From Ollibium composti (GTDB taxonomy: Bacteria; Pseudomonadota; Alphaproteobacteria; Rhizobiales; Rhizobiaceae): a DNA stretch of 64,000 nucleotides. Positions within the stretch are counted from its first letter, which is position 1; each line of letters starts with the position of its first letter. Positions 49,525 through 58,287 of this stretch are shown in pieces. The stretch spans positions 124,001 to 188,000 of the forward strand of contig NZ_SSNY01000010.1 of assembly GCF_004801285.1 (NCBI RefSeq), read 5' to 3'. Made by a program: the position numbers and the translations under genes. The notes beneath the pieces are model-generated. The model was not told the origin of the DNA. It worked only from the letters and a program-made list of their open reading frames with translations, and searched no databases.

Positions 49525-49753
49525 GTGCGTCCTTCGAGGCTCGCCAGCGAAATGTTAGCAGCAAGATGGAACCGACCGTGCGGGCTCGCACCTCAGGATG
49601 AGGATGGTCGGCGCAAACGGCCCTTGTACTGAGGTGATGGTCACAACAGAGAGACGATTCTTGGCGCCAACGATCCTCATCCTGAGGTGCGAGCCTACTT
49701 GGCCGTTGCCGGTCCAGGCATCAGCATTTGTGGGCGAGCCTCGAAGGACGCAC
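49525..49753. repeat. Expanded palindromic repeat, type E, copy 2
   Basis: Outer arms GTGCGTCCTTCGAGGCTCG (49525-49543) and its complement (49735-49753) pair, as do the inner arms at 49584-49605 and 49673-49694. Between outer and inner parts of each arm is a 40-nt segment (49544-49583 and 49695-49734) where copy 1 at 40156-40285 has only four bases (CTGC). The two 40-nt pieces are not clearly complementary. Confidence 0.85.
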
Positions 49754-49761
49754 CCAGCCAG

Positions 49762-50691
49762 CTATTCCGCAGCCAACCTCACGCCACTGTCCGCCACCCC
49801 ATACGTCGCACGATAGAGGTCGCGCTGGCGGTTGAGCGCCACCATGGTGTTGCGCAGCAGGATGGCGACGGTGAGCGGCCCGACCCCGCCCGGCACCGGC
49901 GTGATCCAGGAGGCGACGTCCTTGACGCTGTCGGTGTCGACGTCGCCGACGATGCGTTCCTTGCCGTCGGGGCCGATCTCGGTGTTGATGCCGATATCGA
50001 TGACGGCAGCACCCGGCTTGACCATATCGGCCTTGATAAGGCGCGGCTTGCCGACCGCCACGAACAGCGCGTCGGCGCGGCGCGCATGCGCGGCCACCGA
50101 GCGCGTCATGTGGTGGCACACCGTTACCGTGGCGCCTTCGCTCATCAGCAGGAAAGCGATCGGCTTGCCGACGATCTCGGAATGGCCGACCACGACAACC
50201 TCCAGGCCTTTCAGGTCGAGGCCCGTTTCCTTGAGCAGTTCGACGGAGGCGGCGGCCGTGCAGGGCGCGAGGTCGAGCTGGTTGTAGACGATGTTGCCGA
50301 TCGAGGCCGGGTGCATGCCCTCCACGTCCTTGAGCGGATGGATGGCGGCCTGGATCGCCTTGATCGGGATATGGACCGGCACCGGACGCTGGACGATGAT
50401 GCCGGTGATGCGCGGATCGGCGTTCATGCCCTGGATGGCGGCTTCCAGTTCGGCCGCCGTCAGGTCGGCGGGAAAGCGCCGCTCCTCGAAATCGATGCCG
50501 GCAAGTGCCGCCTTGGCGCGCTGGTTGCGGACATAGACATCCACCGCCGCGACGTCGCCGACGGTGATCGACACCAGCTTCGGTGGAAAACCGTCGGCCC
50601 GTGCTTCTTCGGCGTCGCGCCGCACGGCGGCGATGATGCGCTGGGCGACGGGGCCGCCTTTCAGATAGCGGCTGTCGTCTGGAAGGGACAT
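49762..50691 (-). CDS. folD: Bifunctional methylenetetrahydrofolate dehydrogenase/cyclohydrolase FolD
   Basis: FolD interconverts 5,10-methylene- and 10-formyl-tetrahydrofolate. The 309-residue protein has the signatures AAIHPLKDVEGMHPASIGNI, VVVGHSEIVGKPIAFLLMSE and PGGVGPLTVAILLRNTMVA, and the catalytic Lys in VDVYVRNQRAKAA. Length is normal. It is a stand-alone minus-strand gene. Confidence 0.96.
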   Translation of the reverse strand: MSLPDDSRYLKGGPVAQRIIAAVRRDAEEARADGFPPKLVSITVGDVAAVDVYVRNQRAKAALAGIDFEERRFPADLTAAELEAAIQGMNADPRITGIIVQRPVPVHIPIKAIQAAIHPLKDVEGMHPASIGNIVYNQLDLAPCTAAASVELLKETGLDLKGLEVVVVGHSEIVGKPIAFLLMSEGATVTVCHHMTRSVAAHARRADALFVAVGKPRLIKADMVKPGAAVIDIGINTEIGPDGKERIVGDVDTDSVKDVASWITPVPGGVGPLTVAILLRNTMVALNRQRDLYRATYGVADSGVRLAAE

Positions 50692-50818
50692 GGATCGATT
50701 CTCCGCGGCTGTCCGGCCGTGGTGTTAGCATCGCCCGCCCTGTCGTGGCGGCACGAATGCGAACAGCACTGCCTCTTGTGCGACGCACAAATACTGCGTC
50801 CGGCGGGCCAGTGCAAAG

Positions 50819-50853
50819 CGAAAGGGCAGCGCGGTTGCCCGGCTGCCCTTTCG
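50819..50853 (-). terminator. Probable terminator after the L,D-transpeptidase gene
   Basis: CGAAAGGGCAGC and GCTGCCCTTTCG form a perfect 12-bp stem with an 11-base loop. On the minus strand it is followed by CTTTGC, a weak T-tract. It lies 48 bp downstream of the transpeptidase stop. Confidence 0.5.
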
Positions 50854-50900
50854 TGACCGGCCATGTCCCCACACGGCCCGTCCCCCGTTGTCCCAGGAAT

Positions 50901-51668
50901 CTACATGACGACGACCGTCGTGCCAACCGGCACGCGCTCGTAAAGATCGACGACGTCCTCGTTGCGCATGCGAATGCAGCCAGACGACACCGCGCCGCCG
51001 ATCGTCCAGGGCTGGTTGGTGCCGTGGATGCGGTATTCGGTGGTGCCGATGTAGAGCGCGCGCGCGCCGAGCGGATTTTCGATGCCGCCGGCCAGGAAGG
51101 TCGGCAGGTAACGGCCCTTGGCGGCCTCGCGCTTGATCATCGCCGCCGGCGGGCGCCAATCCGGCCATTCGCGCTTGGCGGTGACTTTATGCGTGCCGGC
51201 CCATTCGAAGCCCGGCTTGCCGGTGCCGACGCCATAGCGCCGCGCCTTGCCGTTCTTCTCGACCAGATAAAGGAAGTTCTGGTGCGTATCGATGACGATG
51301 GTGCCCGGCTTTTCCTTCCCGTCATAGGCGACTTCCTGCGGCAGGTAGATCGGGTTCATCTGCTTCGGCACCATGATGGTGCGGCGCGCCCGATTCTGTC
51401 CTGCGGCGGGGCGCGGCACGGCGGCTGTGCGGGTCTGGTCCGGTTCCGCCTGCCGCACGGCCTGCCGGCGCTGGCGCAGACGGGGCTGTTCCACCGCCTG
51501 CCGGCTCTGGCGCATAACGCGCGGCGCGCCCTGAAGTTGCAGCACCCACGGCGCCGAGAGGTCCGGGCTGACCACCACCGGCGGGCGCTCGGCATAGCGG
51601 TCGTTGGCGTTGGCCGGGACCGCCAGCAGGGCGGCGACGCCGGCGAGCGGCAAAAGGAATCTCATCAT
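50901..51668 (-). CDS. Periplasmic L,D-transpeptidase (YkuD domain)
   Basis: The 255-residue protein has a signal peptide (about 1-21, MMRFLLPLAGVAALLAVPAN-A), an Arg/Gln-rich linker (about 50-95) and a YkuD domain with the catalytic motif HGTNQPWTIGGAVSSGCIRM (His and Cys). It cross-links peptidoglycan 3-3 or attaches lipoprotein-like proteins. Several paralogues are usual in Rhizobiales, so the exact role is open. Confidence 0.93.
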   Translation of the reverse strand: MMRFLLPLAGVAALLAVPANANDRYAERPPVVVSPDLSAPWVLQLQGAPRVMRQSRQAVEQPRLRQRRQAVRQAEPDQTRTAAVPRPAAGQNRARRTIMVPKQMNPIYLPQEVAYDGKEKPGTIVIDTHQNFLYLVEKNGKARRYGVGTGKPGFEWAGTHKVTAKREWPDWRPPAAMIKREAAKGRYLPTFLAGGIENPLGARALYIGTTEYRIHGTNQPWTIGGAVSSGCIRMRNEDVVDLYERVPVGTTVVVM

Positions 51669-51888
51669 CGGGACGTACTCTCGAACACGATCGTCTGGAC
51701 GGCGGGAAACGGGTGTCCCGCCCCTTCGCCTGCCGCCATGGTGGCGCGTGAGGGAAACCGAAAAGTGAATCGAATTCAGTAAAATGCCGCTTTGTCAGTA
51801 AACCTTCCGGTACGGTTACCGGCCGGTTCAGGAATCTGGTAAAGCGGCCGTAAAGCCGTGGCATGGCCGGTTAACCAATGGATAGAGC

Positions 51889-52524
51889 ATGAGCGACGCA
51901 ACAGGATTGATGACCGGACCCGACGGCGCGGTGCGCTGCGCCTGGCCCGGCAACCTGCCGGACTACCTCGCCTACCACGACAATGAATGGGGCCGGCCAG
52001 TGGCCGACGACCGGCGGCTGTTCGAGAAAATCTGCCTGGAAGGCTTCCAGTCGGGCCTTTCCTGGCTGACCATCCTGCGCAAGCGCGAAAATTTTCGCGA
52101 AGCCTTCGACGGCTTCGACTTCGACCGAGTGGCGAGGTTCACCGAAGCTGACGTCGAGCGGCTGCTGACCAATGCCGGCATCATCCGCCATCGCGGCAAG
52201 ATCGTCTCCACCATCAACAACGCGAAACGGGCGCGCGAACTGGCCGACGAGGCCGGTTCGCTGGCGGCCTTCTTCTGGCGCTTCGAGCCGACGGCGGAGG
52301 AACGGCCGGCGGTGGTGGATCTCGCGCATATCCGCGCCAACCCGACCACGGCCGTCTCGGTGCGCATTTCCAAGGAGTTGAAGAAACGCGGCTGGAGCTT
52401 CGTCGGGCCGACGACGGTCTACGCATTCATGCAGGCGATGGGGCTGGTCAACGACCATCTCGAAGGCTGCACCTGCCGCGCCAGGATCGAAGCCGAGCGC
52501 AAGGCGTTCAAGCGTCCGGCTTGA
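51889..52524 (+). CDS. tag: DNA-3-methyladenine glycosylase I
   Basis: The 211-residue HhH-type glycosylase has the Tag N-terminus [20 protein letters not shown], the [20 protein letters not shown] helix region and the C-terminal zinc-ligand motif [11 protein letters not shown]. It excises 3-methyladenine from alkylated DNA. Confidence 0.96.
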   Translation: MSDATGLMTGPDGAVRCAWPGNLPDYLAYHDNEWGRPVADDRRLFEKICLEGFQSGLSWLTILRKRENFREAFDGFDFDRVARFTEADVERLLTNAGIIRHRGKIVSTINNAKRARELADEAGSLAAFFWRFEPTAEERPAVVDLAHIRANPTTAVSVRISKELKKRGWSFVGPTTVYAFMQAMGLVNDHLEGCTCRARIEAERKAFKRPA

Positions 52525-52579
52525 CCGACCGGCATCAGCCGCCCTTGACCGCGCTCGTCGCCTGCCGCATGGATCGGCC

Positions 52580-53314
52580 ATGCGCGCCAATTACAGAATG
52601 CAGCGGCTGTTCGTGCCGCACGACCTTGCCGCCGGGACTGAGCTCGAGGCCGATCCGCAGCAGAGCCATTACCTCACCAACGTGCTGAGGCTGGCAGACG
52701 GCGCCGAGGTCCTTCTGTTCAACGGCCGCGACGGCGAGTGGTCGGCGGCGATTGCCGGCCGGACCAAAAAGGCCGTGCGGCTGACCGTTCTGGTGGAGCA
52801 AAGGCCGCAGCCGCCGCTGCCGGACCTCGTCTACTGCTTCGCGCCGCTGAAACAGGGGCGGCTCGACTACCTGGTGCAGAAGGCGGTGGAAATGGGCGCC
52901 GGCGTTCTGCAACCGGTCGCGACCCAGCATACGCAGGTGGCGAAGCCCGGTATCGAGCGCCTGCGCGCCAACGTCGTCGAGGCGGCCGAGCAATGCGGCA
53001 TCCTGGCGGTGCCTCAGGTTCGTGAATCCGAAAAGCTGGACCGGCTGCTGGCTGGCTGGGATGCCGGGCGGCGGCTAATCTTCTGCGACGAGGACGCCTC
53101 GACCAACAACCCGCTGCCCGCCCTGAAGGCGCTGACGGAGAAAAAACTCGGTCTGCTGGTCGGGCCGGAAGGCGGCTTTTCGGACGACGAAAGACGGATG
53201 CTGCGCGCGCTGCCCTTCGTCACCGCCATCCCGCTCGGGCCACGCATCCTGCGCGCCGATACGGCGGCGGTGGCGGCACTCGCCGTCATCCAGGCGACCG
53301 CCGGAGACTGGTAG
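52580..53314 (+). CDS. rsmE: 16S rRNA (uracil(1498)-N(3))-methyltransferase
   Basis: The 244-residue SPOUT methyltransferase begins [20 protein letters not shown]. It has the PUA-like N-terminal domain and the SAM knot segments [20 protein letters not shown] and [20 protein letters not shown], typical RsmE. ATG at 52580 is chosen because rhizobial homologues share the MRANY start. Confidence 0.95.
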   Translation: MRANYRMQRLFVPHDLAAGTELEADPQQSHYLTNVLRLADGAEVLLFNGRDGEWSAAIAGRTKKAVRLTVLVEQRPQPPLPDLVYCFAPLKQGRLDYLVQKAVEMGAGVLQPVATQHTQVAKPGIERLRANVVEAAEQCGILAVPQVRESEKLDRLLAGWDAGRRLIFCDEDASTNNPLPALKALTEKKLGLLVGPEGGFSDDERRMLRALPFVTAIPLGPRILRADTAAVAALAVIQATAGDW

Positions 53315-53458
53315 CCCGTTCCCTGCCCACGACAGGGTCTTGCCGCCATCGCGTTTGCGCCCGGACAAACATTCAACTCCGTTGACGCATGGCTCAGCAA
53401 ATTTTGCTTGATCGCGCGGCCTGCTATCGTCCATCAAGCCGCCGCGGCCTGAGGCCGC

Positions 53459-53550
53459 TAAAGCGTGCCGCGATCTTCCGGATTCGCCCGGCACGCTTTA
53501 GATTCCTGATTTTACGCATGTCTTTGTCCCGAAACCAGTTCCCACTTTCG
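53459..53550. repeat. Intergenic palindromic element upstream of gshA
   Basis: TAAAGCGTGCCG (53459-53470) and CGGCACGCTTTA (53489-53500) form a 12-bp inverted repeat. Close behind, GCATGTC...CCCGAAA and TTTCGGGAGACATGC (53516-53550) form another. From memory this composite resembles an element widespread before rhizobial genes. It may be transcribed as leader RNA of gshA. Confidence 0.7.
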
Positions 53551-53604
53551 GGAGACATGCTCTAGTGAGCGGGGCGCTCCCGACAGGACGCCAGAAGAGG
53601 TTAC

Positions 53605-54978
53605 ATGGCGCGCGACACGACGGACAATCAGCCGATAGAAGGCCTCGACCAACTCGTCGGCTATCTCGCCGCCGGCAACAAGCCGCGCGACAAATGGCGC
53701 ATCGGCACCGAGCATGAGAAATTCCCGTTCTACACCGACGGCAACGCCCCGGTGCCTTACGGCGGCGAGCGCGGCATCCGCGCCATTCTGGAAGGCATGC
53801 AGGAAAAGCTCGGCTGGGACCCGATCATCGACGACGGCCGCATCATCGGCCTTGTCGAGCCGACCGGACAGGGCGCCATTTCGCTCGAACCGGGCGGCCA
53901 GTTCGAGCTTTCGGGCGCGCCGCTGGAGACGATCCACCAGACCTGCCGCGAGGGCAACGCGCATCTCGCCCAGTTGCGTGAGATCGCCGAACCGCTCGGC
54001 ATCCGTTTTCTCGGCCTCGGCGGCAGCCCGAAATGGTCGCTTGCCGAGACGCCGAAGATGCCGAAGTCGCGCTACGAGATCATGACGCGCTATATGCCCA
54101 AGGTCGGCACCAAGGGCCTCGACATGATGTACCGCACCTGCACCATCCAGGTGAACCTCGACTTCGAGAGCGAGCGGGACATGCGGCGCAAGATGCAGGT
54201 GTCGCTCAAGCTCCAGCCTTTGTCGACGGCGCTGTTCGCCAACTCGCCCTTCACCGAAGGCAAGCCGAACGGCTTCCTGTCGTGGCGCGGCGACATCTGG
54301 CGCGATACCGACAACCAGCGCTCCGGCATGCTGGAATTCTGCTTCTCGCCCGATTTCGGCTTTGCCGATTATGTCGAATGGGCGCTCGACGTGCCGATGT
54401 ATTTCGTCATCCGCGACGGTCGCTATCACGACATGACGCACATGACCTTCCGTCAGTTCATGGCCGGGGCCGCCCGCAAGGAGGTGCCGGACGGCATGCC
54501 GACCATGGGCGACTGGGCAAACCACCTGTCGACGCTTTTCCCCGACGTGCGGCTGAAGCGTTTCCTGGAAATGCGCGGCGCCGACGGCGGACCGTGGCGG
54601 CGCATCTGCGCGCTGCCCGCCTTCTGGGTGGGCCTGCTCTACGACGAGGCAGCGCTCGACGCCATCGAGGCGCTGACGGCCGACTGGACCTATGCCGAGA
54701 CGCTCGCCATGCGCGACGCGGTGCCCGAAAAAGGCATTGCCGCGCCGTTCCGCAACACCACCTTGCGCGAAGTCGCCCGCGACGTGCTTGCGATCTCGCG
54801 CGACGGGCTGAAGCGACGCCATCGGCTGAACCGCGACGGCTATGACGAGACGTCGTTCCTGTCGACGCTGGAGGAAGTGGTGGCGCGCGGCACCACCAGC
54901 GCCGAGGAAATGCTCAGCGCCTACCACATGCGCTGGGGCGATTCGATCGAGCCGGTCTTCCTCGAATACGCCTACTGA
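53605..54978 (+). CDS. gshA: Glutamate-cysteine ligase, plant/alphaproteobacterial type
   Basis: The first enzyme of glutathione synthesis. The 457-residue protein has the GCS2-family blocks KWRIGTEHEKFPFY, GQGAISLEPGGQFELSGAPL and TCTIQVNLDFESERDMRRKM. The YGFADY-like strand and C-terminal SIEPVFLEYAY also match the plant-type class, which is common in Rhizobiales. GAGG precedes the ATG. Confidence 0.95.
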   Translation: MARDTTDNQPIEGLDQLVGYLAAGNKPRDKWRIGTEHEKFPFYTDGNAPVPYGGERGIRAILEGMQEKLGWDPIIDDGRIIGLVEPTGQGAISLEPGGQFELSGAPLETIHQTCREGNAHLAQLREIAEPLGIRFLGLGGSPKWSLAETPKMPKSRYEIMTRYMPKVGTKGLDMMYRTCTIQVNLDFESERDMRRKMQVSLKLQPLSTALFANSPFTEGKPNGFLSWRGDIWRDTDNQRSGMLEFCFSPDFGFADYVEWALDVPMYFVIRDGRYHDMTHMTFRQFMAGAARKEVPDGMPTMGDWANHLSTLFPDVRLKRFLEMRGADGGPWRRICALPAFWVGLLYDEAALDAIEALTADWTYAETLAMRDAVPEKGIAAPFRNTTLREVARDVLAISRDGLKRRHRLNRDGYDETSFLSTLEEVVARGTTSAEEMLSAYHMRWGDSIEPVFLEYAY

Positions 54979-54996
54979 CGGCGATCCGGCAGCGGG

Positions 54997-55191
54997 TCAG
55001 GACCGCTGCGCGCGCTTGGGAAAGTGCAGGATTTCGGCGCGACGCTGGGGCCGGCTGCATTCGGCTACGGCGACCCGCTCGATCAGGTGGTCAAGCGCCT
55101 CGCGCAACTGGCACGCAAGCTCGTCGTCACCGTGCACGTGAAGCCACGCGCCTTCGAGATATTGCCGCACGACGGCGAAATCAGTCTGCAT
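54997..55191 (-). CDS. Small hypothetical protein downstream of gshA (convergent)
   Basis: The 64-residue protein begins MQTDFAVVRQYLEGAWLHVH and is predicted to be mainly helical (CQLREALDHLIERVAVAE). AAGGAG is seven bases before the ATG at 55191, a strong site that argues for a real gene. It has no signal peptide. No family is recognised. Confidence 0.6.
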   Translation of the reverse strand: MQTDFAVVRQYLEGAWLHVHGDDELACQLREALDHLIERVAVAECSRPQRRAEILHFPKRAQRS

Positions 55192-55267
55192 TGTCTCTCC
55201 TTGATGCCGCCGCCACCATCGTTTTAGCATCCGCTTCTATGCAAATCGGAAAGGTCCGGGCGGGGAA

Positions 55268-55291
55268 TTGATTCAAAACGGTTTGGATCAA
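55268..55291. promoter_or_regulatory. 24-bp palindrome in the 55192-55499 intergenic region
   Basis: TTGATTCAAA and TTTGGATCAA, separated by ACGG, are complementary at nine of ten positions. It lies in the 308-bp divergent gap, about 77 bp before the small gene's start and 210 bp before the DUF937 start. Nothing else is evident in this gap. It looks like a regulator-binding site; the regulator is unknown. Confidence 0.45.
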
Positions 55292-55499
55292 TCTGAAACA
55301 AAACGTCATTATCGTTCCCGGCCCGGCTGACATAGGCGTAAGCAGGGCGCGGCGGCGACCGTCCGGCAACGCTGGGTGGAGGCTTCAGGCAACATACCGT
55401 CGCGTCCACCCTCTCCCGCTACCTCCTGTACCAGTAGCCCTTCAATCCGTTGCCAAAACACTCTAGGCTGGCGCTATCGGATCGCCGGGAGGAATAGCG

Positions 55500-56348
55500 A
55501 TGATGCCCTTGTTCGACATGCTGGCGCAGGCCCAGAACGGCCAGGGCCTCGAACTTCTGGCAAGGCAGTTCAATCTTTCCCAGCAGCAGGCGCAGCTTGC
55601 GGTGGAAGCGCTGTTGCCGGCCTTCAGCCAGGGTCTGAAGCGCAGCACATCCGATGCCCAGGGCCTCGGCGGCTTCATGAACGCGCTGGCCAGCGGGCAG
55701 TACGGCCAGTTCTTCGAGAACGCGAATCAGGCCTTCTCGCAGCAGGGCGTGAACCAGGGCAACGACGTGCTCGGCCAGTTGTTCGGTTCCAAGGACCTGT
55801 CGCGCGCGGTGGCCGCGCAGGCGGCGCAGGCCACCGGCATCGGCAGCCAGGTCTTGCAGCAGATGCTGCCGGTCATCGCCTCGATGCTGATGGGCGGCCT
55901 GTTCAAGCAGACGACGAATCAGATGCCGCAGGCTGGCATGCAGAGCGCCCAGGCCGGCGGCTTCGGCAGCGCCAACAACCCACTCGGCCAGATCATCGAG
56001 GAGATGATGAAGCAGGGCGGCGGCATGATGGGCGGTCAGCCCGCGCCGCAGCAGAGGCAGGCGCCGCAGGGACGCGCGCAGCAAGGCCAGAACCCCCTCG
56101 GCGACAATCCCTGGGGCAAGATCCTCGAGGACATGATGGGCGGCGGCCAGCAGAGCGGGCAGGCACGGCAACGGCAGGCACCGCAGCCGGACCCCGAGCC
56201 GGCCAATCCCGGCGGCAGGCCACGCAACCCCTACGACGACATCTTCGGCAAGATGTTCGAGACCGGCCGCCAGCAGCGCGACGACTACGAGAAGAACATG
56301 TGTTCGGTGTTCGACCAGTTCCTGCGCGGCATGGACCGCAACCGCTGA
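55500..56348 (+). CDS. DUF937 domain protein
   Basis: The 282-residue protein begins MMPLFDMLAQAQNGQGLELL with the DUF937 repeat-like helical region (FNLSQQQAQLAVEALLPAFS; VLQQMLPVIASMLMGGLFKQ). The C-terminal half is low complexity, rich in Gln, Gly, Pro and Arg, and ends FEKNMCSV-type (DYEKNMCSVFDQFLRGMDRN). The function of DUF937 is unknown; some relatives are YidB-like. GGGAGG precedes the ATG. Confidence 0.82.
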   Translation: MMPLFDMLAQAQNGQGLELLARQFNLSQQQAQLAVEALLPAFSQGLKRSTSDAQGLGGFMNALASGQYGQFFENANQAFSQQGVNQGNDVLGQLFGSKDLSRAVAAQAAQATGIGSQVLQQMLPVIASMLMGGLFKQTTNQMPQAGMQSAQAGGFGSANNPLGQIIEEMMKQGGGMMGGQPAPQQRQAPQGRAQQGQNPLGDNPWGKILEDMMGGGQQSGQARQRQAPQPDPEPANPGGRPRNPYDDIFGKMFETGRQQRDDYEKNMCSVFDQFLRGMDRNR

Positions 56349-56369
56349 GCTGAGCCGCCGACCACCCGC

Positions 56370-56993
56370 TCAGGGATCGGCTGTGAACTGTTCGTGCGGG
56401 GTCTTTTCCCAGAAATGCGGGCGGCGCCACAGTTGCCAGACCGCCCGCCACCCGGCGACCGACATCATCGCCCAGTAGAGCGGCGTCGCCAGCACCACTT
56501 TCCAGAAACCGCTGCGTTCCCGCCGGGTCAATGTCTGCCAGCCGAGCAGCAGGAAGGAGGCGTAGCCGCAGCCGATGTTGACGACATCGACAAGGAGCAG
56601 CAGCGAGCGCGCCGTGCCGATCGGCTCGGTACGCGTCACGAGGTCGACGACGATCATGGCGAAGGTGGCAAGCAGCAGCGGATGCAGCATGACCGAGGCC
56701 AGCATGCCGGCGAACAGCACCTGCGCCACCAGGAAAGAGCGCCAGCCGAGGTCGGCGGCAAGGCGGCGCGGCGCCCGCATATGCACCAGCCAGGTCTGCG
56801 ACCAGCCCTTGAACCAGCGCGTGCGCTGCGGCAGCCAGACGCCGAAGCGCGTCGGTGCCGGCTCGTAAGTCGGGCAGGAAATCGTCTCGGCCGTGTAGCC
56901 GAAACGCGCCAGCCTGACGCCGAGATCGGCGTCCTCGGTGACGTTGAACGGATCCCAGCCGCCAACCTCGTCAAGTGCGGCGCGGCGGAAATG
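56370..56993 (-). pseudogene. Family 2 glycosyltransferase, 3' fragment (split by transposon)
   Basis: From the element edge the frame reads HFRRAALDEVGGWDPFNVTE, then DADLGVRLARFGYTAETISC. This contains the TED and QRTRWFKGW (Q/RxxRW) motifs needed for catalysis, followed by about four membrane helices. The codon boundaries are in phase with the 5' fragment: removing the transposon and one copy of the 8-bp duplication gives a 650-codon frame including the stop, with no other defect. The original enzyme was probably a membrane polysaccharide or glycolipid glycosyltransferase. Confidence 0.93.
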
Positions 56994-57018
56994 CGGCCTT
57001 ATGTAGCAAAAGCACCAA
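56986..57018. repeat. Left target-site duplication and terminal inverted repeat
   Basis: CGGAAATG at 56986-56993 is the target duplication. The following 25 bases (56994-57018) are the left terminal repeat. Every position matches the right end in inverted orientation. Confidence 0.95.
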
Positions 57019-57039
57019 AAGCGGGTTAGAATCGCGGTG

Positions 57040-57963
57040 ATGGCAACAGTGAATTTATCAAGTTCGGCACCACCTCCACCACCGGATGCCGATTTCGCGA
57101 TTTACATCGATTTCGATAAATCGATGGAACGGCCCCAGCGCGTTTTCCAAGCCTTGGACGGCCTTATCAGCGCCTTTGAACGCCTCGACAAAACGTTAGC
57201 TCGGTCAATCGATCCGTCCATCGAACCTCTCCTTCTGCTGGAGGACATCGAAAGCGGATCAATCAAAGTTTGGCTCCGCGACAAGCTTGTCGCGACTGAG
57301 GACCAGGCGCTTTACGAGCTAGATTGGAAACCCATGGTTGGACGCTATTTGCTGGCGTCCAAATACGCTTTTATCGAATGGGTAAACAATTCGGAGGAAC
57401 GCGGCCGCCCTGGTTCTCTAAGCGATCTTCGTAAGCGGATTCTGGAATTGGCGCATCAAACAGAAGTTCGCCGCATTCCTGCCTACGGGGTGCCTAGCGC
57501 GGCAGAACTGCTAGAGAGTACAAAGGACGTTGCGCGCGCTCTTTCTCCGCTCAATCCTCATGACCGCGTCAAGTACATCTCGGATGCCGGCAGTTCCGAT
57601 TTCACTGTGGGCATGGCTTGGGATGATCTCGATATTGAACAACTCGCAATTCGCGAAACCATCTCATCACCGCCGGCACCAATGATTTTAGCCGTCAAGC
57701 GTCCGGATTATCTTGGTGCATCTCAATGGGAGTTCAGGCATGGAAAGCGATCAATCCGTGGCAAGATAGAAGATGCCCAGTGGCTAGAGCAATTTCAAAC
57801 TAGACGGATCGACGTTAGGCCGGGCGATGCCCTGCGGTGCTTAGTCAAGCATGAAGTAAACTACGGATTCGATAACGAGGTCGTAAGCGAAAGCTACGTC
57901 ATCGTTTCCGTGCAACAAGTTTTAGAAAACGAATTTAAGCAGAGCGATCTTTTCGATAATTAG
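57040..57963 (+). CDS. Unrecognised passenger protein of the transposon (307 residues)
   Basis: From ATG at 57040 the protein starts MATVNLSSSAPPPPPDADFA, then IYIDFDKSMERPQRVFQALD and LLLLEDIESGSIKVWLRDKL in the first 90 residues. The middle is charged and helical, and the C-terminal third looks beta-rich (DALRCLVKHEVNYGFDNEVV). No signal peptide, membrane helix, Walker motif or nuclease motif is visible. Its start lies only 22 bp inside the terminal repeat, so its promoter may be in or outside the repeat. It ends tail to tail with the DUF6471 gene, overlapping 4 nt. I assign no function. Confidence 0.8.
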   Translation: MATVNLSSSAPPPPPDADFAIYIDFDKSMERPQRVFQALDGLISAFERLDKTLARSIDPSIEPLLLLEDIESGSIKVWLRDKLVATEDQALYELDWKPMVGRYLLASKYAFIEWVNNSEERGRPGSLSDLRKRILELAHQTEVRRIPAYGVPSAAELLESTKDVARALSPLNPHDRVKYISDAGSSDFTVGMAWDDLDIEQLAIRETISSPPAPMILAVKRPDYLGASQWEFRHGKRSIRGKIEDAQWLEQFQTRRIDVRPGDALRCLVKHEVNYGFDNEVVSESYVIVSVQQVLENEFKQSDLFDN

Positions 57964-58184
57964 GTTAGTCGCAAACTATCTGCTCCAATTGCTTTCAAAC
58001 ATTGCAGAAGAAACGCCGCCGTGAATTTGCCCCTAGAGAGCTTATTCCGCACGTTCACTTCCTTTTCGTCAACGCCTATCGCCGCCAGCTTATCCACGAG
58101 ATGCGCATAGGTAACGCCTTTTCGCTTCAACTCGGCTTTCAGGAGGTTTGCCGCTAGGGCTTCATAGTCTGTCTTTTCGGCCAT
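57960..58184 (-). CDS. DUF6471 small HTH-like protein
   Basis: The 74-residue protein (MAEKTDYEALAANLLKAELK...) fits DUF6471, with a helix-turn-helix-like pattern (GVTYAHLVDKLAAIG followed by NKLSRGKFTAAFLLQCLKAI) similar to XRE repressors. AGGTGAT precedes the ATG at 58184. It is divergent from the transposase, with palindromes between them. I infer a DNA-binding regulator of the element. Confidence 0.8.
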   Translation of the reverse strand: MAEKTDYEALAANLLKAELKRKGVTYAHLVDKLAAIGVDEKEVNVRNKLSRGKFTAAFLLQCLKAIGADSLRLT

Positions 58185-58205
58185 GTATCACCTAGAGCGA
58201 AAAAA

Positions 58206-58279
58206 GTATCGCAAACGATACATATGCCCTTGTGTCTAGTACGTCAATGTACTATATCCGTTACATACGTATCGGATAT
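58206..58279. promoter_or_regulatory. Palindrome-rich control region between DUF6471 gene and transposase
   Basis: Three dyads are packed in 74 bp: GTATCG-CAAA-CGATAC at 58206-58221 (perfect), AGTAC-GTCAAT-GTACT at 58238-58253, and ATATCCG/CGGATAT at 58254-58260 and 58273-58279. They lie in the only gap between two divergent genes. The nearest lies 21 bp from the DUF6471 start and the last ends 8 bp before the transposase ATG. They are probable operators for control of transposition. Confidence 0.65.
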
Positions 58280-58287
58280 GACGACAA

